From NCBI GenBank assembly GCA_050084515.1, contig CM114274.1, forward strand, positions 37,324,001 to 37,388,000: 64,000 nt of DNA, given 5' to 3'. Under the pieces are notes generated by a model. That model worked only from the letters and a program-made list of their open reading frames with translations. It did no database searches and was not told the DNA's origin. Position 1 is the stretch's first letter. Each line of letters starts with the position of its first letter. Position numbers and translations under genes: made by a program. Below are positions 30,701 through 44,300 of this stretch, in pieces. The DNA is from Blasia pusilla (taxonomy: Eukaryota > Marchantiophyta > Marchantiopsida > Blasiales).

Positions 30701-33700
30701 GAAAGATGATGTTATTTGTCCTTTCCGAAGTCTAGGCTCGGGAGTGCTACCTTCCTTATTAGGTGGTATGGTACCTAGCCTTTTAAGTGAATCCAAGAGT
30801 TATTGCGTTGAATTAGGATGATTGTTGGTGCCTAACTAGATGAGGTTGGATGGGTGAATAGGGTTTTAGATATAGGAAGGTGAATGGATTCGTATACTCG
30901 CACTCAAAATATGTATACCAGACTGTTGTATTCCCTTTTATACATCATGAATATTCTGCTAGTGACCATGCCACTTACAGTTAGGCGACTTTGTTTTGCC
31001 CATTAATTTTGGCATCCGGATTTGCTCTGCAGTGACAAAACGAAAAAATTACATAAAATTCACCTGACTCACTTGAGGTAGAATGTGAGGAAAAAAAAAG
31101 GAAAACCAGTCTCCGAAATCATTCTAAAACTGAATAAAATGACAAGGCGAGCCTATTGAACTCCAGAAATCATTCCTTCTTTCCAAAATTTAAGGGCATG
31201 AAAGAACGCGTCCAAACCGATGTAGAAGAAAGTAAAGATGCACTTCGATAAAAACGATTCATCCTGTTCACGCCACAAAAGCATACTATTGTTTAATTCC
31301 TTCTTGATAAATGCTCCAAAACAAAACGATATTAACTTATCCTCTCCCGATTTAATGATCTTCTAAGGGACCGTCAGGATCGAAAAGAAAATGAGGACGG
31401 TTGGGATGATCGTAAATGGCAACAGTTATGACTTATCGTTGAGGAGATCGGCGTCCATCGGACGGTCCAGATGGTTTTCTCTCTCGGCCGCAGGCCGTCC
31501 TGTGAGTGGCTGGTGGCACTGTGTAGAGGAGGATCTGGCCTTCCAATGTATTTGTTGCAGGTAATAATAAGCAATAAAGCCGATCGTAAAGGTCTATTTG
31601 AATCATATTTTTCTTTTCTTTTTCCTTTTTCCCAAGACTTCTTTGAACAGAACAGACGGACACGCGCATGGGAGCGAAAGGAAGGAGGGGTATAGGCGGC
31701 ATGCACAAGATCGACAGACGACGTTTGTTCTGTTTTACGACGAAGGCGTGACGAAGCTGAGCCCGGAGCAAGGAGGCTCGGCAGATGGAAGTCTCTAAAT
31801 CGTGGCGGTGGAAAGAACAGGGGTTAAGGTAAGTGGCAGGTTCTAGAAAAAATAACCTTCCGAGACGTGACCGCCGCGGGATGAAGGAAGGGAGACACTC
31901 CACCGGCGCCGGGAATGGACCGGACGGATCGCGGCACCGCCACCCGAATTTATTGGGGGCGAGGACGCGAGTCGGACGAGGCCAAGAGCTTGCCTTTCAT
32001 TGTTGCGATGCCATCGATCCCTGGACTGACTGCCTCGCTCGGTAGTGTGGTTGTGTGATCTCTGTCTGCCTGCCTGCCTGTGTCTGTCTGTCCGTCCAAA
32101 GCGGACACTGCTTCCGAGTCTTCTGTTCCTCTTTTCTTCGTCGGCTGATCTCCTCGGGGCGCATGAAGGACCTCGAGGGGAACGTCGCTAGCTGCGCTGC
32201 GGCGGTCTCTATCTCTATCTGACGATCAGCACCGAGCGCTCGCCGCGAATACGATCGAGGCGACACGATTTGCGGTTTCTTTCTGTGCCTGCACGGGCTC
32301 AATCTCTGCGGTTCTGGAGGGGCTGTAGGAGAGCTCTGAAGGTTCCAGGGGGTTTGCATGCTGAGGGCCTGGTGTCAAGCGGTCTGCGCATTTCCTTTAC
32401 GCAAATTTAGACTTCCATTCGCCGCTTTGTTTCCTGGCAGGCGTGCGCGCCCGTTGATATTACTCGATTTCGGTTTGTTTCTGCCCAAGGTATACGTTCC
32501 TACCCGTCTTCGCTCGGTACTATGTTCGCCTGAGGCAATACTAGTCTGCAGCTGCCAGTTAATCTTGTGTGCTCTCTCGTTTGAGTTTGAGAGCCTCGGC
32601 GAGTCGTCGATCGAATTATGTTTCTTCGATTGTATTATGCGTCGTCTCGCCGAGAGCCAAGCGCTGAGTCCGTAGGAGGTTGGACTGAGACGCATGAATC
32701 CACCTGGAGTTGGCGTGGATGTGAATATATCTTCATGACATCCTTGTCACATTCACAATGCCAATCTTCAAGTGGTTGCTGCGAACATCGCGCATCGTGA
32801 ATTTTCGACGCATTGATTACGACTAAGGTTGTGTGCGTTCCTTATTTTCTCTCTTATTTTGGAGAGTCCGAGCCTGGAATCTCCCGCTGAATGCGATGCG
32901 ATTTCCAGGCATAACCACGGAAGGTGTGGCGTAGCATCAAAGTCTCTTCGCTTCTCGTCATCCAGAAATTGAAAACGACATTGTCTCGAGTTCCCACTAG
33001 GATAGCTGGTCAGCCCTTGTCAACTGCGTAAGGTGTGTTCAGAAGCGGCCTGTCTAGTACTCTATGGGATTCCGACAGGTTTTTCCATAATTCTGCTATA
33101 TACATTTACTTTACAAGCCTGTCAACGGCGATCATCCCTTACTTTTAGCTCGATCTGAGCCATACAGGCATCTCGTTCCAGCCCCATGCCCGCGACTTTT
33201 AAGTTCCGATCACACTCTACGTTACGTTGGACCTCTGGGCGATTCGTATCGAAATCGCTCACCAGAACTCTGTGATTTTGGGACTCTTCGTATATATCTC
33301 AGGACCTCTTCCTGTCAGTTTGCGATCTAGGTTCGAAGGTCGGACAGCGTTAGTAGTACTAGGATGTCTGCAAGATGGGAGATTCGCTACATGTTTGAAA
33401 GCAGGCGATCAAGGACGTGTTTACATCTTCAGCCAGATATCTGTACCTTGCCGTGAGATCTTCCTCCATGCTTCGCGTTTTCGTGTTGACATTTTCTGAT
33501 ACAACTCGCTATCACATGCACTGTACAGGACCACTATCGCATGCACTGTACAGCGGCGTCTTGGAGATTCGAGTCTTGCAGATTCGTGGATACAGAGCAT
33601 CCAAGTAAGCGTCTGTCTACCTTGCCCGCAGACCTTTGTTATGCGAGACCTACAGGTCCGTCATTGTATTTCACGGTCTGCAGTAGGAGTCATTGATATG

Positions 33701-34633
33701 CGTTCGAGTCCGACTTGTCACCCATACTGTTCGTGCTATTCAGTCTCGTGGCCTTTTCGAAGCTTTGAATTGGTACAGCTTCGTCCGCGTTTTCAGACCC
33801 GACCGTTCCTTCGATCGACGCATTCGTGATCGATATCTTACCATTCTTCACCTAAATCTGCGAAGGATTCAAGCATGCTAAGGAATTCCCCGGAATGGTC
33901 CATTTGGAACTGTCATAGACATGTCAAGTTTGGGTAACTCCAAGCGTTGGATTTCAAGCGCGAATGGACTTCCTGGGAGCATATTTTTGTGGGATACCGA
34001 GACTGTCCACTGGAAGTCTCAGTATTTGTCTATCGTTTGAAGGTTTGCCTGTCGCTTGCATCTCGGTCAGCTGTTCGTGAATGTTTCACTCCTCTCCTAA
34101 CCTGCTTCCGCACTGACGTCTGTTTCCCCTACTGTTGAATCATTTCTCGTTCTCGATATTTTCTGGGTATATTGTTCAAAACACTTCCGTCGAAACCTTG
34201 ATTCTTCTTGAAACTGCATGGCTTTGGAAAATCAGTTATTTTTTTCGCTGTTTTGAATCTTTATGGCGTAGAGTCTCGACGGGTCCAAGACTATTTGTAT
34301 ATAGATATGTCCACAAATATTGAGTTAGAGCCGTGGACCTCGCCTTTGACTTTCGCTGTGACTCCTGCCCAAAGCTACGTCAAAGTCCAAACTGGAATTC
34401 ATCGGAAAATATCCGTGGGTGGCTATATCTGCCATCGGTTCTTTAAGTGGATGGCGAGCGGGCCTCGACACCAGTAGTTGGTGGCGACTCCTAGAAAATT
34501 GAGTGCCGGTTCAAGCTTCGATAGGTATGCGTAGCGTTGGGCAGACTTTCTAGTTCACGGGAAGCCCATTAGCGTGCAATCCTTTGGCACTGTTGCTTCA
34601 GAACACTGCTCACTATCAGCAAGTGCCAGATTT
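30701..34633. other. GC-richer, no recognisable gene
   Basis: Composition shifts here from the AT-rich block to near-balanced GC. Overlapping short frames occur on both strands, and a CTGCCTGC/TGTCTGTC low-complexity patch at 32067-32098. No family motif was found. Untranslated exons or a non-coding transcript are possible but not supported. Confidence 0.4.
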
Positions 34634-34680
34634 CACTACAACCAAAGCCCCGTCTCCAAGACGGGATTTTTTTCGTAGTG
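34634..34680. mobile_element. Tiny CACTA-like foldback
   Basis: A 47-bp stretch begins CACTACAA and ends TTTTCGTAGTG. The ends are imperfect terminal inverted repeats of about 22 bp, with inner arms CCCGTCT and AGACGGG and almost no interior. Plant En/Spm (CACTA) elements begin CACTAC and end GTAGTG, so this looks like an extreme internal-deletion remnant. A 3-bp target duplication is not evident. Confidence 0.5.
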
Positions 34681-37407
34681 TAGGATTGGAGCGTTCCAAG
34701 AGCGAACTCGGGAGAGCGTAGCCATGGTTCACACACTAAGCTTGGTGTCTATCGAGCAAGTGTCTTTCATGGACACCTTGTGCGGGGAGCCCCAGTTTGC
34801 TGGGCTGGGCCGGGTCGGGCCGGGGTGGGGTGAGAGCAGTGGTGGTTTGTGCGCTAGGAAATTCCAGTGCACTGATGATCTCCTCGGTGCTCTCGTCGTT
34901 CACTTTGCTTTAGGTCCCCATGGCTCTAGGCAGTGAAACACGTCTTCCCTGAGTGTACACGATTCCATTCTGGAAAATTACGTCGACGTTTGCACAGAAC
35001 ATCCAGATCCTCCGGAGGTGTGACGTTGGAATATGCGAGAATGCTTTGGGTTGGGCATCGTCGGGGCAGGTCAATGCTGGGACTTGCCGTAGGTCTCAGA
35101 GCCTGTCAAATCGACCGCAAGTAGAGCCTTCACAAATGTAAGGTACATGGACGAGTCTCACTTCGAAGCGTTGTCCCTATACCGAGCCCATATCTGGAGA
35201 AGGCTCAAGATATTATGCGCTCGACGAGTGCAGCACAGAACACCGAAAGGTAGTGCTCGAGGATCCGACGAAGCTTTTGGGTTCGGGCTTACGTAGTGTG
35301 AACCTGGACCGTCGGCGCATACGAGCAGAAACGAGCGAGTCCGAAGAACCCCGACGCGAATGCATCGATGTTTCGTAGATTACGTGAGAAGCCATCTCGT
35401 GGTTCACCACACCACAGCGAGCCTCTATGCTCGATGAGTAAATACGAGTGCTGCGGAGAAAGCAGCCCGGGGGAAGCTAAAGGATGTGGGTGAGCGAGCC
35501 CGATGAGACAGACAGATAAGAGCGGGATCCATAGGTCAGATAACGCGCGCGATAGGGCCCGTGCTGCAACTGATGTAGGCAGCGGCTCCATAAAGAGTTC
35601 GGAAGCTTGCATTGATCCTTCCGCTTCCTGGCCGTTCCCATAGTTTCCTTTCCGAACCCATCCATGCCTACGGCACACATTTTCGAGCCGCGGCCCGTGC
35701 GGTGTCATCTTTTCCGAACCCACGGCCGTGGCTGCAGCGGCACGCATCTGAGAAGGCAGGCTCGGCCAAGTCCGTAATGCTGTCCGAACCAACATCCATG
35801 CCTCCGGAGGTACGTCTTTCCGAGGCCGCGCAGACTGGCCGACCCACGCGAACAACAGAGGTAGTCAGTTGTCGGCGAAGGGCGGGCCTGGATTGGCAAT
35901 GCTGTAGCTAGTTAGCTAGCGCGCGGGCAGGCAGGCAGGCGGGCGGGCGGGCGGCCCCATAAAGAGTCCAGTAATATTGGGCACTGACTAGGCTGGTAAA
36001 GAGCGGTATTTACGGACGGGGAAAATGGGGTAACTTTTATATTTTTCATCAGTTTTATATATTTAGATATTTAAAGAGGGGCTCTCATTTCGTGACCATT
36101 GACCAGGAATCTCGGTCTTTACTTCGGTACGAGAACAGGTAAAAGTTGTCTGTCCCAGAGGGCCTCAGTCTACGGTGTTAGTGGGTCTAGAGCGGGTGTG
36201 GTGAGGGTCTTTGCGCGTTTGTGAGTCAGTGTTCGTTCGTTCGTTCGTTCGTTCGTCCGAGCGAGCGCGAGGAAGGGAGGGAGAAGGGGGCGGAGGTGCG
36301 GGAGCGAGTGCGTTACGAGACGGACGAGACCCTCGGATCGTCGTCGGGAAGAGCGAAGGGGCGATTGAAAGGTGGCGTGTGGGTCTTCACCGCTGGCTGG
36401 GAGAAAGGGAGAGAGAGGAAACTGAGGCTTTGCGCTCTGGAGAGACGGCACGATTGGAGCGGAGGAAAACTACCTTGCGAAAGGGGCGAAGTTGAGGGCC
36501 TGCGGTCTGGTCAGCGAGAGAGAGAGAGAGAAAGAAAGAGAGGCGTGGGGCGGTGTGGCGGAGGGGAACGACAGACAGCGATACAAGCGACTGAGAAGCG
36601 CGAGTCGCTGGAAGGCAATCGCCTACTTTAGAAAGAATCACGTAAGCTGCCTGTACATGCGGATTGGGGACCGGGTTGGAGGAGCAGGAAGTGGAGAAAG
36701 AGAGTTGCACCCCGGCCTCGTTCGTCGCATTCGAGGAGCGGGGTCGAGTGGAGTTATGACGAGCCTCTCCGATGGTCGGTGTGGTTGTAGAGAAGTTTGC
36801 GTCCTCTGGGGGTAGGTTGCTGCCATCGTGTGTAACGATGGTGCTTTCCGCGCTCATGGGGACCGGGGTGGGAGAGCGTTCACAAGCTTTGCGTTTCGTT
36901 GGTTTCCAATGGCCCGGCTTCCGTCCAACAGCTTATGGCATAGTGAGTGCAAGGGTTTTCAGGTGTGGGTACCTTCATGAACAAACTCCTCCATGTAACT
37001 CGCTCAGCTTTTTACACCTCTCATGGAGTCTTCTTTATAGGGTTATCTCGGAGTCGTAGGAGATGCTCCGAGGGGATGAGTAAGAGAGTCCGCAAGCAGT
37101 TCCAACGGAGCAATGCAGCGTGCCCTTAGGCGTACGTGTCGGATGTGGAGCGATAATACTCGCTTTCCTGAATGTTCTTTGAACTCCAATATGTCAGCAT
37201 ACAAGGACTTCGCAAGATTAAAGTTGCTTACTCGTTTGGTGAATGATAGTTTCCCTGGTGCAATTTGCGCTCCATAGGCACGAGTAGATCTCGTCTGACT
37301 TAGGTCAATGTGGAAATTCTCGAGCTCGAGTCACCCACCTTCTCGAGCACTTTTTACTTGTGTCTCTCGCTCTTGTCTACATTTCATGGACGTACTCGGC
37401 AGGCTAA

Positions 37408-37409
<2 letters not shown>
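34681..37409. promoter_or_regulatory. Upstream region of the HAPLESS 8-like gene, low-complexity rich
   Basis: No gene recognised. Contains GGCAGGCAGGCGGGCGGGCG (about 35926-35952), a (TTCG)n run at 36232-36256, and purine tracts (GAGAGAGA) at 36515-36540. These are typical of plant promoters and 5' untranslated regions but no start site can be set from sequence. Confidence 0.35.
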
Positions 37410-37466
<57 letters not shown>

Positions 37467-37483
37467 TGCGTATTTTTCTACAG
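37410..37483 (+). repeat. (CT)n microsatellite next to a consensus splice acceptor
   Basis: About 26 CT units (37410-37463), then CCTCTGCGTATTTTTCTACAG ending at 37483. The run could serve as the polypyrimidine tract of an intron in the 5' untranslated region of the downstream gene. Confidence 0.7.
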
Positions 37484-37792
37484 GTGGAATGCGACATTGG
37501 GATACAGGAACTGTCAGTGGACCTCGGGAGCTCGGTCTTGAAATTGGTGACATTTGGTCGAAAGTGGAAGGAAGAGCATGAGGATCAGGGATGGTCATGA
37601 CGTAGGGAATTAGCAGGTGACTCAATCAGCGAGTCGGAGGCTACAAGCTGGGATAGGAGAGGTGTCGTATGGGTTAGCGTTTGCTAGCCAAGAATGACTC
37701 GGAAAGGAAGTGGCCGAAACAGTGGCGTATCTTTAGAATGGCTGTGGTAGCTGGAGGGGTTAGGATTCGATTACGGACCGAGGCAGATCTGC

Positions 37793-40700
37793 ATGGCTGC
37801 TTCTGCAGTCAAGGCAATGGGAGAAGCCTCAGCCAAAGAGAAGCAAGCCATACTTGAGGCCCGGCGTCAACGGTGGCTGGAAGAAGATAGCGTTCCGGGG
37901 TTGCAGCGTCGACAGGTGAAGGAGGACAGGTCTGTCGTAGTGGGGTGTCCATCTGAGTCGGGTGCACGCCATCATGCTCAAGTAGAGAGTTATTCACGGT
38001 TGGACGTCGGAGCAAAAGAGGGAGCTAGTGTCGAGAGGCCTGATGGAGTCATGGAGAAAAATGTTGGACGGCTTGCATTGCAGGCCATTTCTTCCATGGA
38101 TGAACTTCCAGGCGATGTCGACGCGGAAGGAAGTATCTGGAGCGATGGCCATCGAAGCGACTCTCCCTTCGAAATCCGGTAGTTCCTTGTATCCCGTCAT
38201 GCGTCGGTTTTCTAGCATGTCGCCGCGAAAGAGAGCACTAACCACTTGAGTTGGAGCTTTTCCAACGGCGTGTCCGACTCTATCTCACGGACGATTAGAT
38301 GCTGAAGTGCCACGATATTAGGACACAGCAATTATGTTTCGTGGTTGCGCACACCAAGCTCGGGTAATCTTTCTGTCGGTTCCCTGGCTAGAAATCATCC
38401 CTCTAAGTGCGCACGAACGCAGCGTCTCACAGGCAATCGATCGATACGGAATATCAATCGTCCAATTCCCCATTTTATCCGACAGCGAACCTGAGGATGT
38501 GCTCCAGTTCCCGTTTCTGTGTTCGTTCTAATCCTCTACATCCCGGTGGCGTATCCTTGCGGAATAGCTGTCAATGAGCCAGGTTCCAAGCCGGTCGCCG
38601 GGTTTCATTGTTCGACCCTTGATCAGTCGACCTCGGGTTGATCTAATCTAGAATTTCTCTCAGAGCCAGATTGAGGCGCGTCTATACGTTCGGCAGGTCC
38701 ATCAGTATTGTGGCTTATCACGTCCTACCGATGAGGATTCCGACAGGCGCCGGGGGCCATCGGGGCACCTTCCTTCCCTGGGAGGACAGATGTACGGTAC
38801 CTCTGTGTGCAGGAAGAGTTGACCCACATTCCTTGTCTATTACGCATGCAATTAAACCAATGAAATAATGTCGGCCCATGACCTTGCGGAGTAGAAGTCG
38901 ACTCGCTATCTGATCTTGAGTGCATGTGGAACTTCTCCACCTAGGACTTCATGTGTCCGAGGTTTTACTTCACCATGACTTCACACAAACTTACGGGGTC
39001 GAGACATTTTCACGTCGTGCTGATCAAAACCCACGGGCTCTTTTCGTGGGTGTGGGGTACTACATCCCTCATCCATGTACGTCAATCGTCAGAATTTCCT
39101 CATTTTGAAGTCGTGCACTTCGACTATGAGTCCCTCGGTGCCATTGCCAATCGCTCTTCATGCGATTGGATCCCGAGGTGGCCTGGTTGGTATCGCCTTT
39201 CGTCCTTCATTTTCGGAGAAGCGGGGTCCTGGCCCTGGGCTGTTCCCGATTTTAGGAGTGTTTTCCTCGGAGTGATTGATCTGTTGTAGATTGGACCGAT
39301 CGAGTGCTGAGGTTACTCATGTCTTTCCTGTCGAACTGCAGGAGCTATGTTGCTTCTGTCCGCGAGGAGAGAGGGGATTTGACTCGGAGCTGGCCATTTC
39401 CTCCGGAGTATTTGCAAGGTAGAGTACCGTCGTCGTTGTTACCACCAATTGAACCGGTTTTGCGACCGCATAGGAATTTCTACAGAGGTAGTCTAGTGGA
39501 CCAGCTAGAGGACGCATTGGCGGCGGAAGGGTTCCTCGAGGGGGAAGCGGATTTGGCGCGATTACGGCCTGAAGATGAGGTTAATAGAGCAGGTTCTCAG
39601 TCGAAATCGAAGTTAGATCTTGTTGACGGGTTCCCAGCAGCGGAGGCCCCGAGCGTGATCCGACCGAAACCTCCAAAGGTTGGACGACGGATTACTACCA
39701 GCTCCGGACGTGGCCTGGAATGTGACTCGCAAGAACGGTCGAAGAGGCAGGACATCGATTCTAACGAGAAACATCGGCGAGACGTGGATCCGCGTGCAAA
39801 GCTCGTAAAGCAAGCTCTTCCTCCTACTCAAGCAAGTAGAAGCAGCTCGAAATCTGGAGGTCGGAGTCCGCGACCAGAATCCGAGGAGTGCAATGAACAA
39901 ATCGCGTCCTGGGGTGGCCGTGAGGGAGAACCATCAAGACAGGGCAACAACAATCCTCGCCAGGTGGGGGATGAAAGGACTTTAGGTGTGGTCGCCCAGC
40001 AGTCTGTCATCGAGCAGGAAGAGGGTAGCACTTTGGAGGCTCAGTTCTTCTGTGGTGAGAAAGCAGGTGATTCCGGGAAGATTGTCACTGCAGAAGTGGA
40101 CGCCCTCGGTGAGGAAAATAACAGGGATGCATCGAATGCTCCAACCTCCCCACCTCTTGGTAAACCCGACGTGGTTGAATTAGAACCAGGAGAAGCGGAA
40201 GTCGAGGAAAAGCTCGCATCAAAACCAGAGGCGGCTGAGGGAAACAAAAGCGACGGGGATCGAACTGTAGAGAAGCAGAGATCGGTCAAATCAGGTGTTC
40301 GGCCAGCGGAGAAGAGGAGTGTCGAGGACTCCGACGAAGACGACTTTGTGTCCTTAGAGGAAGAGGTCTGGTGTCCGGTCTGTCACGCGTACTCATCTAT
40401 GTCACATACGACGCTCAATGTGCACATAGACAGTTGTCTCATGGAGCAAAATAAAGTCAACCCCACTGAGTATGATCGCGGCAAGGTTCCAAAGCCGAAA
40501 TTTGTTGGGGCCAAGACCAAGCGGAAGAAAAGATCGATTGCTGATATATTCGCGAACTCTTCAAGCCGAACTTTGGAGGAGGGTCCCGGTACTGGTGGTG
40601 TGGGAGCAGGTCGACTGGCATCTCGACCCGTAATAGAGGAGGAAGAATCCCCAGCAGCGATTCGTGTCTCAAAGAATTTGAACTGGATGACTGAAAATAA

Positions 40701-41312
40701 GAAGAAGAGACAACCCCGGAACGTACCTTCTCGAAATTTTGACAACAAACGCAGGCGCTTTACGGGGTTGGATCCCGCGCCCGACGAGTCCAGGCTAGGA
40801 AGACAGGAGAAACGCAGGTTACCGGAGAGGGAACACAGGGAAGGATCAAGGCTCAAGCAGGTGCGGTTGGAGGCGCCGACCGGCGAAAGTCCGAGCAGCG
40901 CCAGCAGGCCATCCAAGGTACCATACGCTGCGTTGTCTCCTCCTTCTTGGCTCTTTAGTATTTCTTTTTTCAGGCTTCGCGTCGCATTTTAGATTTAGGA
41001 ACTCGGGTCCAGTATGTTACGGGAGAGACGGTCTCGACCGAAATGTCCGACTTGTGCCTAGAATGCGCACGTCAAGCAGTAGCTTCTCGCGATTCTGTGG
41101 ATGCAAGAGCCTTCCTCCTTGACTGCCGCAGTTATAGAAAGGATCCATCTAAGCTGCGTTCTGGCACGTCTCCACAAGTGCGAAATCTTTATCCTGGCAG
41201 CCTCAAAGATGCGTTCTTGATGGATTCGCTGAAGGCTATGCTGATACGTGCGTCCGAGCGTGACTCGCGCGGAGACGCGCTTCAGCTGAAAACCATAGCT
41301 CGGAATCGTTAG
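37793..41312 (+). CDS. HAPLESS 8-like plant protein with UBZ4-type zinc finger, three exons
   Basis: Exons 37793-38178, 39342-40917 and 40974-41312, GT-AG introns, about 766 residues. The first junction splits an Arg codon (CG|G) and restores FEIRSYVASVRE, followed by LTRSWPFPPEYLQ and LLPPIEPV. This is the pattern I recall from the Arabidopsis At5g56250 (HAP8) family: F.IRDYVF.AR..D....WPF....L.....LPPF. A UBZ4-like finger follows, CPVCHAYSSMSHTTLNVHID then SC, with Cys473, Cys476, His490 and Cys494, and after it KTKRKKRSIADIFA, matching the family segment K.R..R.M.DIYA. The start ATG at 37793 has an in-frame stop just upstream and G at +4. The third exon also contains a strong donor (CA|GTATGT near 41010), so an alternative splice to downstream exons is possible. 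Biochemical function is not established; UBZ4 fingers bind ubiquitin in other proteins. Confidence 0.82.
38179..39341 (+). other. Intron 1 of the HAPLESS 8-like gene
   Basis: Donor CG|GTAGTT, acceptor AACTGCAG|G. No recognisable embedded gene. The splice is supported by exact restoration of a conserved family motif across the junction. Confidence 0.8.
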
Positions 41313-44300
41313 CAGTGGAACTTTAGGTTGCGCTATCGCAGTGCCCGCAGCTCGGTTACTTCTAATCCATCTGTGGAAGGTGCGTATTCCCAATACGGCC
41401 CGCTTCCTGATCAGAATCAGGCGCCCGGTGCTTTTCCCTCCCCACTGCCAGTTGCTAACACTCCAGACAACGATCGCATGTGGTCCATCTCAGCTTTCCG
41501 TATTGCTGCCTGGTGGTAGCGTTGGATCTGCCTGGATCCGACAACTGTTCCCCTCGCCACCGTGCACAGGTTGGTTGCGTGAGCTCAGCTCAGTCGACCC
41601 TCGAGGTATGAATCACAACCCACGATCCCGCTTTAGCACCACCTCGCGTGCATGTGCTGCGGGGGGTTCAGTATTTCTCTCGCTCCGAGAGGGTCTTAGA
41701 TCAGGGGCTTTATCTTGTATGCGCGTAGGGATCAGCGATATGACATCGGGTCTCGTTCCGTATGCGTGTAAAGGAAGCGCGCGATTTGAGTCCCGGGGAG
41801 AAGCTTCGGGTCGGGCAAAGGCATCGAATCGTAAGGATCGATGTCCTCGTGTCTCGTCTTCTAGGACGGCCTGCCTGCTTGCCTGCCTTCCTGCCGCGCA
41901 TAGTCCGCTCTGACAAGTAGCAGGACGTTACTATTTTCAGCACCTACCGGATATAGTCTTCCCACCCACCTCTCGCCCTGCGTCCCGAATCTGGCTCCAT
42001 ACCCCTCTAAATCCTCCTGCACGCCTGGGACGGCCTCGCCACCGAGGAACACAGTGAGTTTCCCGCGCTCGAAGACATGTTAACCTTTCCCGGCTTACGG
42101 CTGTGGTCGATTATTTTTGGCTGGATTTTCTTGGAATCGCAGGCCATAACATGGGGGGATCCAGTCGAGTTTAGACGAAGGAGTGCCTCATTCGCTCTTT
42201 GTTGTGCGTGGGACAGCGTGGTTTACATGACCACGAATCTGCCTATAGAGCCGCGCAGGCAGGGGCCGCAGCCTTGTAGATCGCGGTTTTGTCGTGTTGG
42301 GCGATGGAGTGGTTACCGTCGCTCCCCGATATTACGACGGGTGAGGTAATCAAAAGTCTCATTGACACTGCATGGAAGCGCTTTCCGTTGGCTTGATCTG
42401 CGGGAGCGACGACTTGTGCATCTTGTTCTCTCGGGAGGTATCAGTTGGTAGCAGCGTTCCACGCCCTTCCATGACTGCAAGAATCACGATGGGAAGTTTA
42501 AACGTGCGCTGCAATGCCAGGACCCTCACCGTCCCCGCCCCTCCCCTCTGGAGGGCTTCCCCTTTCTACTTGCCCCCGCCCAGGTGTGGCCTCGGTGTTC
42601 CAGACCCTTCGTATTTCCGGTGGGTTCCCCCTTCTCCTTTCATTCAAGCCTTCTCTCCTTTCCTCTCAAGCTCAGCAATCAAGCTCCCTCTTCTGCTTCC
42701 ATTCCTTTGGGGTTCGGAAACTGCCGAGGCTCTCTCTCTCTCTCTCTCTCTGTGTCTTCAACGGATCCGTGTGCAGCTAGCGAAAAGAGTCGTATCCCGG
42801 ATATATTCCTTCTTCCGAGCATATCCAGGTTGGGCACATCCAGCATGTGCCGACCTCAGTTTTCGTTTCCTTGACTCGGATTGATCCAAAGCGGAACTGT
42901 ACCATTCTTACGTCGTTAGGCATCGGTCTGAGGTCGTTTGCCAGGCGACGCGGACGACTGGCAGGATAGAGACCCGCAACTGAACTTTTTTCCACTTGCC
43001 CTTGCCACCTGGGGGCGGCTCGGCTACCTAGGACGGGAGCCGTGACTTGTAGACATTAGAATCAGCCAGCGAGCAGGGTTTTCGGTCCAGATGGCGTCCT
43101 TCCCATCCACGCCTCGGACATGGTGTCCTCCTTTCTTCGCTCGCGAGAGTTCCGCACTGTCAGTAGGACGAGGACTCCTGCAAGACGCGGACGGGCATCG
43201 TCTCGACTAGCTCTGGTTAGATCCGAAGGTGGCTGTTAATTTGGGATCGGGATTGTCTTCATTAATTGATTGCGTCTCCGGATGGAGACACCCGTAGTCG
43301 CGCTCAATCCATTATACGTCAATGTGGCGAGGGGAGAAGTAGTGCATTCGGTGGGAGGCGGAGACGGGCTGATGAGTATGTACTCAGTAATTGGGAATCG
43401 GCTGAGTCTCAACTGAACTCATGGGAAGGGCAATGTATTGGAGACAGCGCATTGGCCTGGGATGTACTCGCTGTCAATTATAACGTGATGGACTGCGTGA
43501 CGATAAATCCTACTTCTTCAGGCGAAGTGGCCGGAGACCAAATCTCTTCCTTTGGGTTCGGCGAGTGCTTCATTTGGGTTCGGATCAGGCGTCTCATGCT
43601 TAAATATAACTCTTTCTGGGATCTGCGAACGGCGAGAACACGTTTTTGACTCATCGCCCCGTCGACGTTGTCAAATGTCTTGGAGGGTTCAGGATATACT
43701 TGACGATTTGATAAGAGTTCGGACCATAGCTCGGTGGACCCTCGCGAAGAAATTTCAAGAAAGATCGCTGTCCACAGGTGGTGCCGACCCTGGACTCGCA
43801 CCAGTCTTCAAAGATATGGCGGTCGCGTGTCTGTTCGCCATGCAACGCTGCGAAGCTCGAATCCATGCCCTCATTTGCTTCCCCGCGAGTGCAATTATGC
43901 ACGAAAGAGGCAAATTCGCACGTGAGGGTAGGGCCTCCGGTTAGCTCCTACCGCTGGTCTCCAGTGGTGATGAGGGCTGGGACATGATCATTTGCATCTG
44001 CCCTCTCGACCATTGGAGTGGAAAATATAAGTGGTTGCTGGAGTGGGAGAGGGATGACTCTTCCCATGTTCTGAACTGAGTGTGACCCATGTTCGTTGTG
44101 AAGATCTCAAGCTTTCCTTTTGATCCGGGGTGCCACGGTTATAGATAGCATAGACAGCGGCCTGACGAGGACCGCAGATCAGCGTGCTTTCTGTCTTGCC
44201 AAATATGGGGATCCTTTAGCAGTCTGAAATGGGGTTAGACGGATTAACGGCGTATGCCCGAATTCAGAAAAGTGGCGATCCTTTGTGGTAAAGATGGATC

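Noticed and set aside
31433-32695. Overlapping open frames of 100-156 codons on both strands in the GC-richer stretch
   Set aside because: No recognisable domain, no consistent frame, and both strands are open to a similar degree, as expected by chance at this composition.
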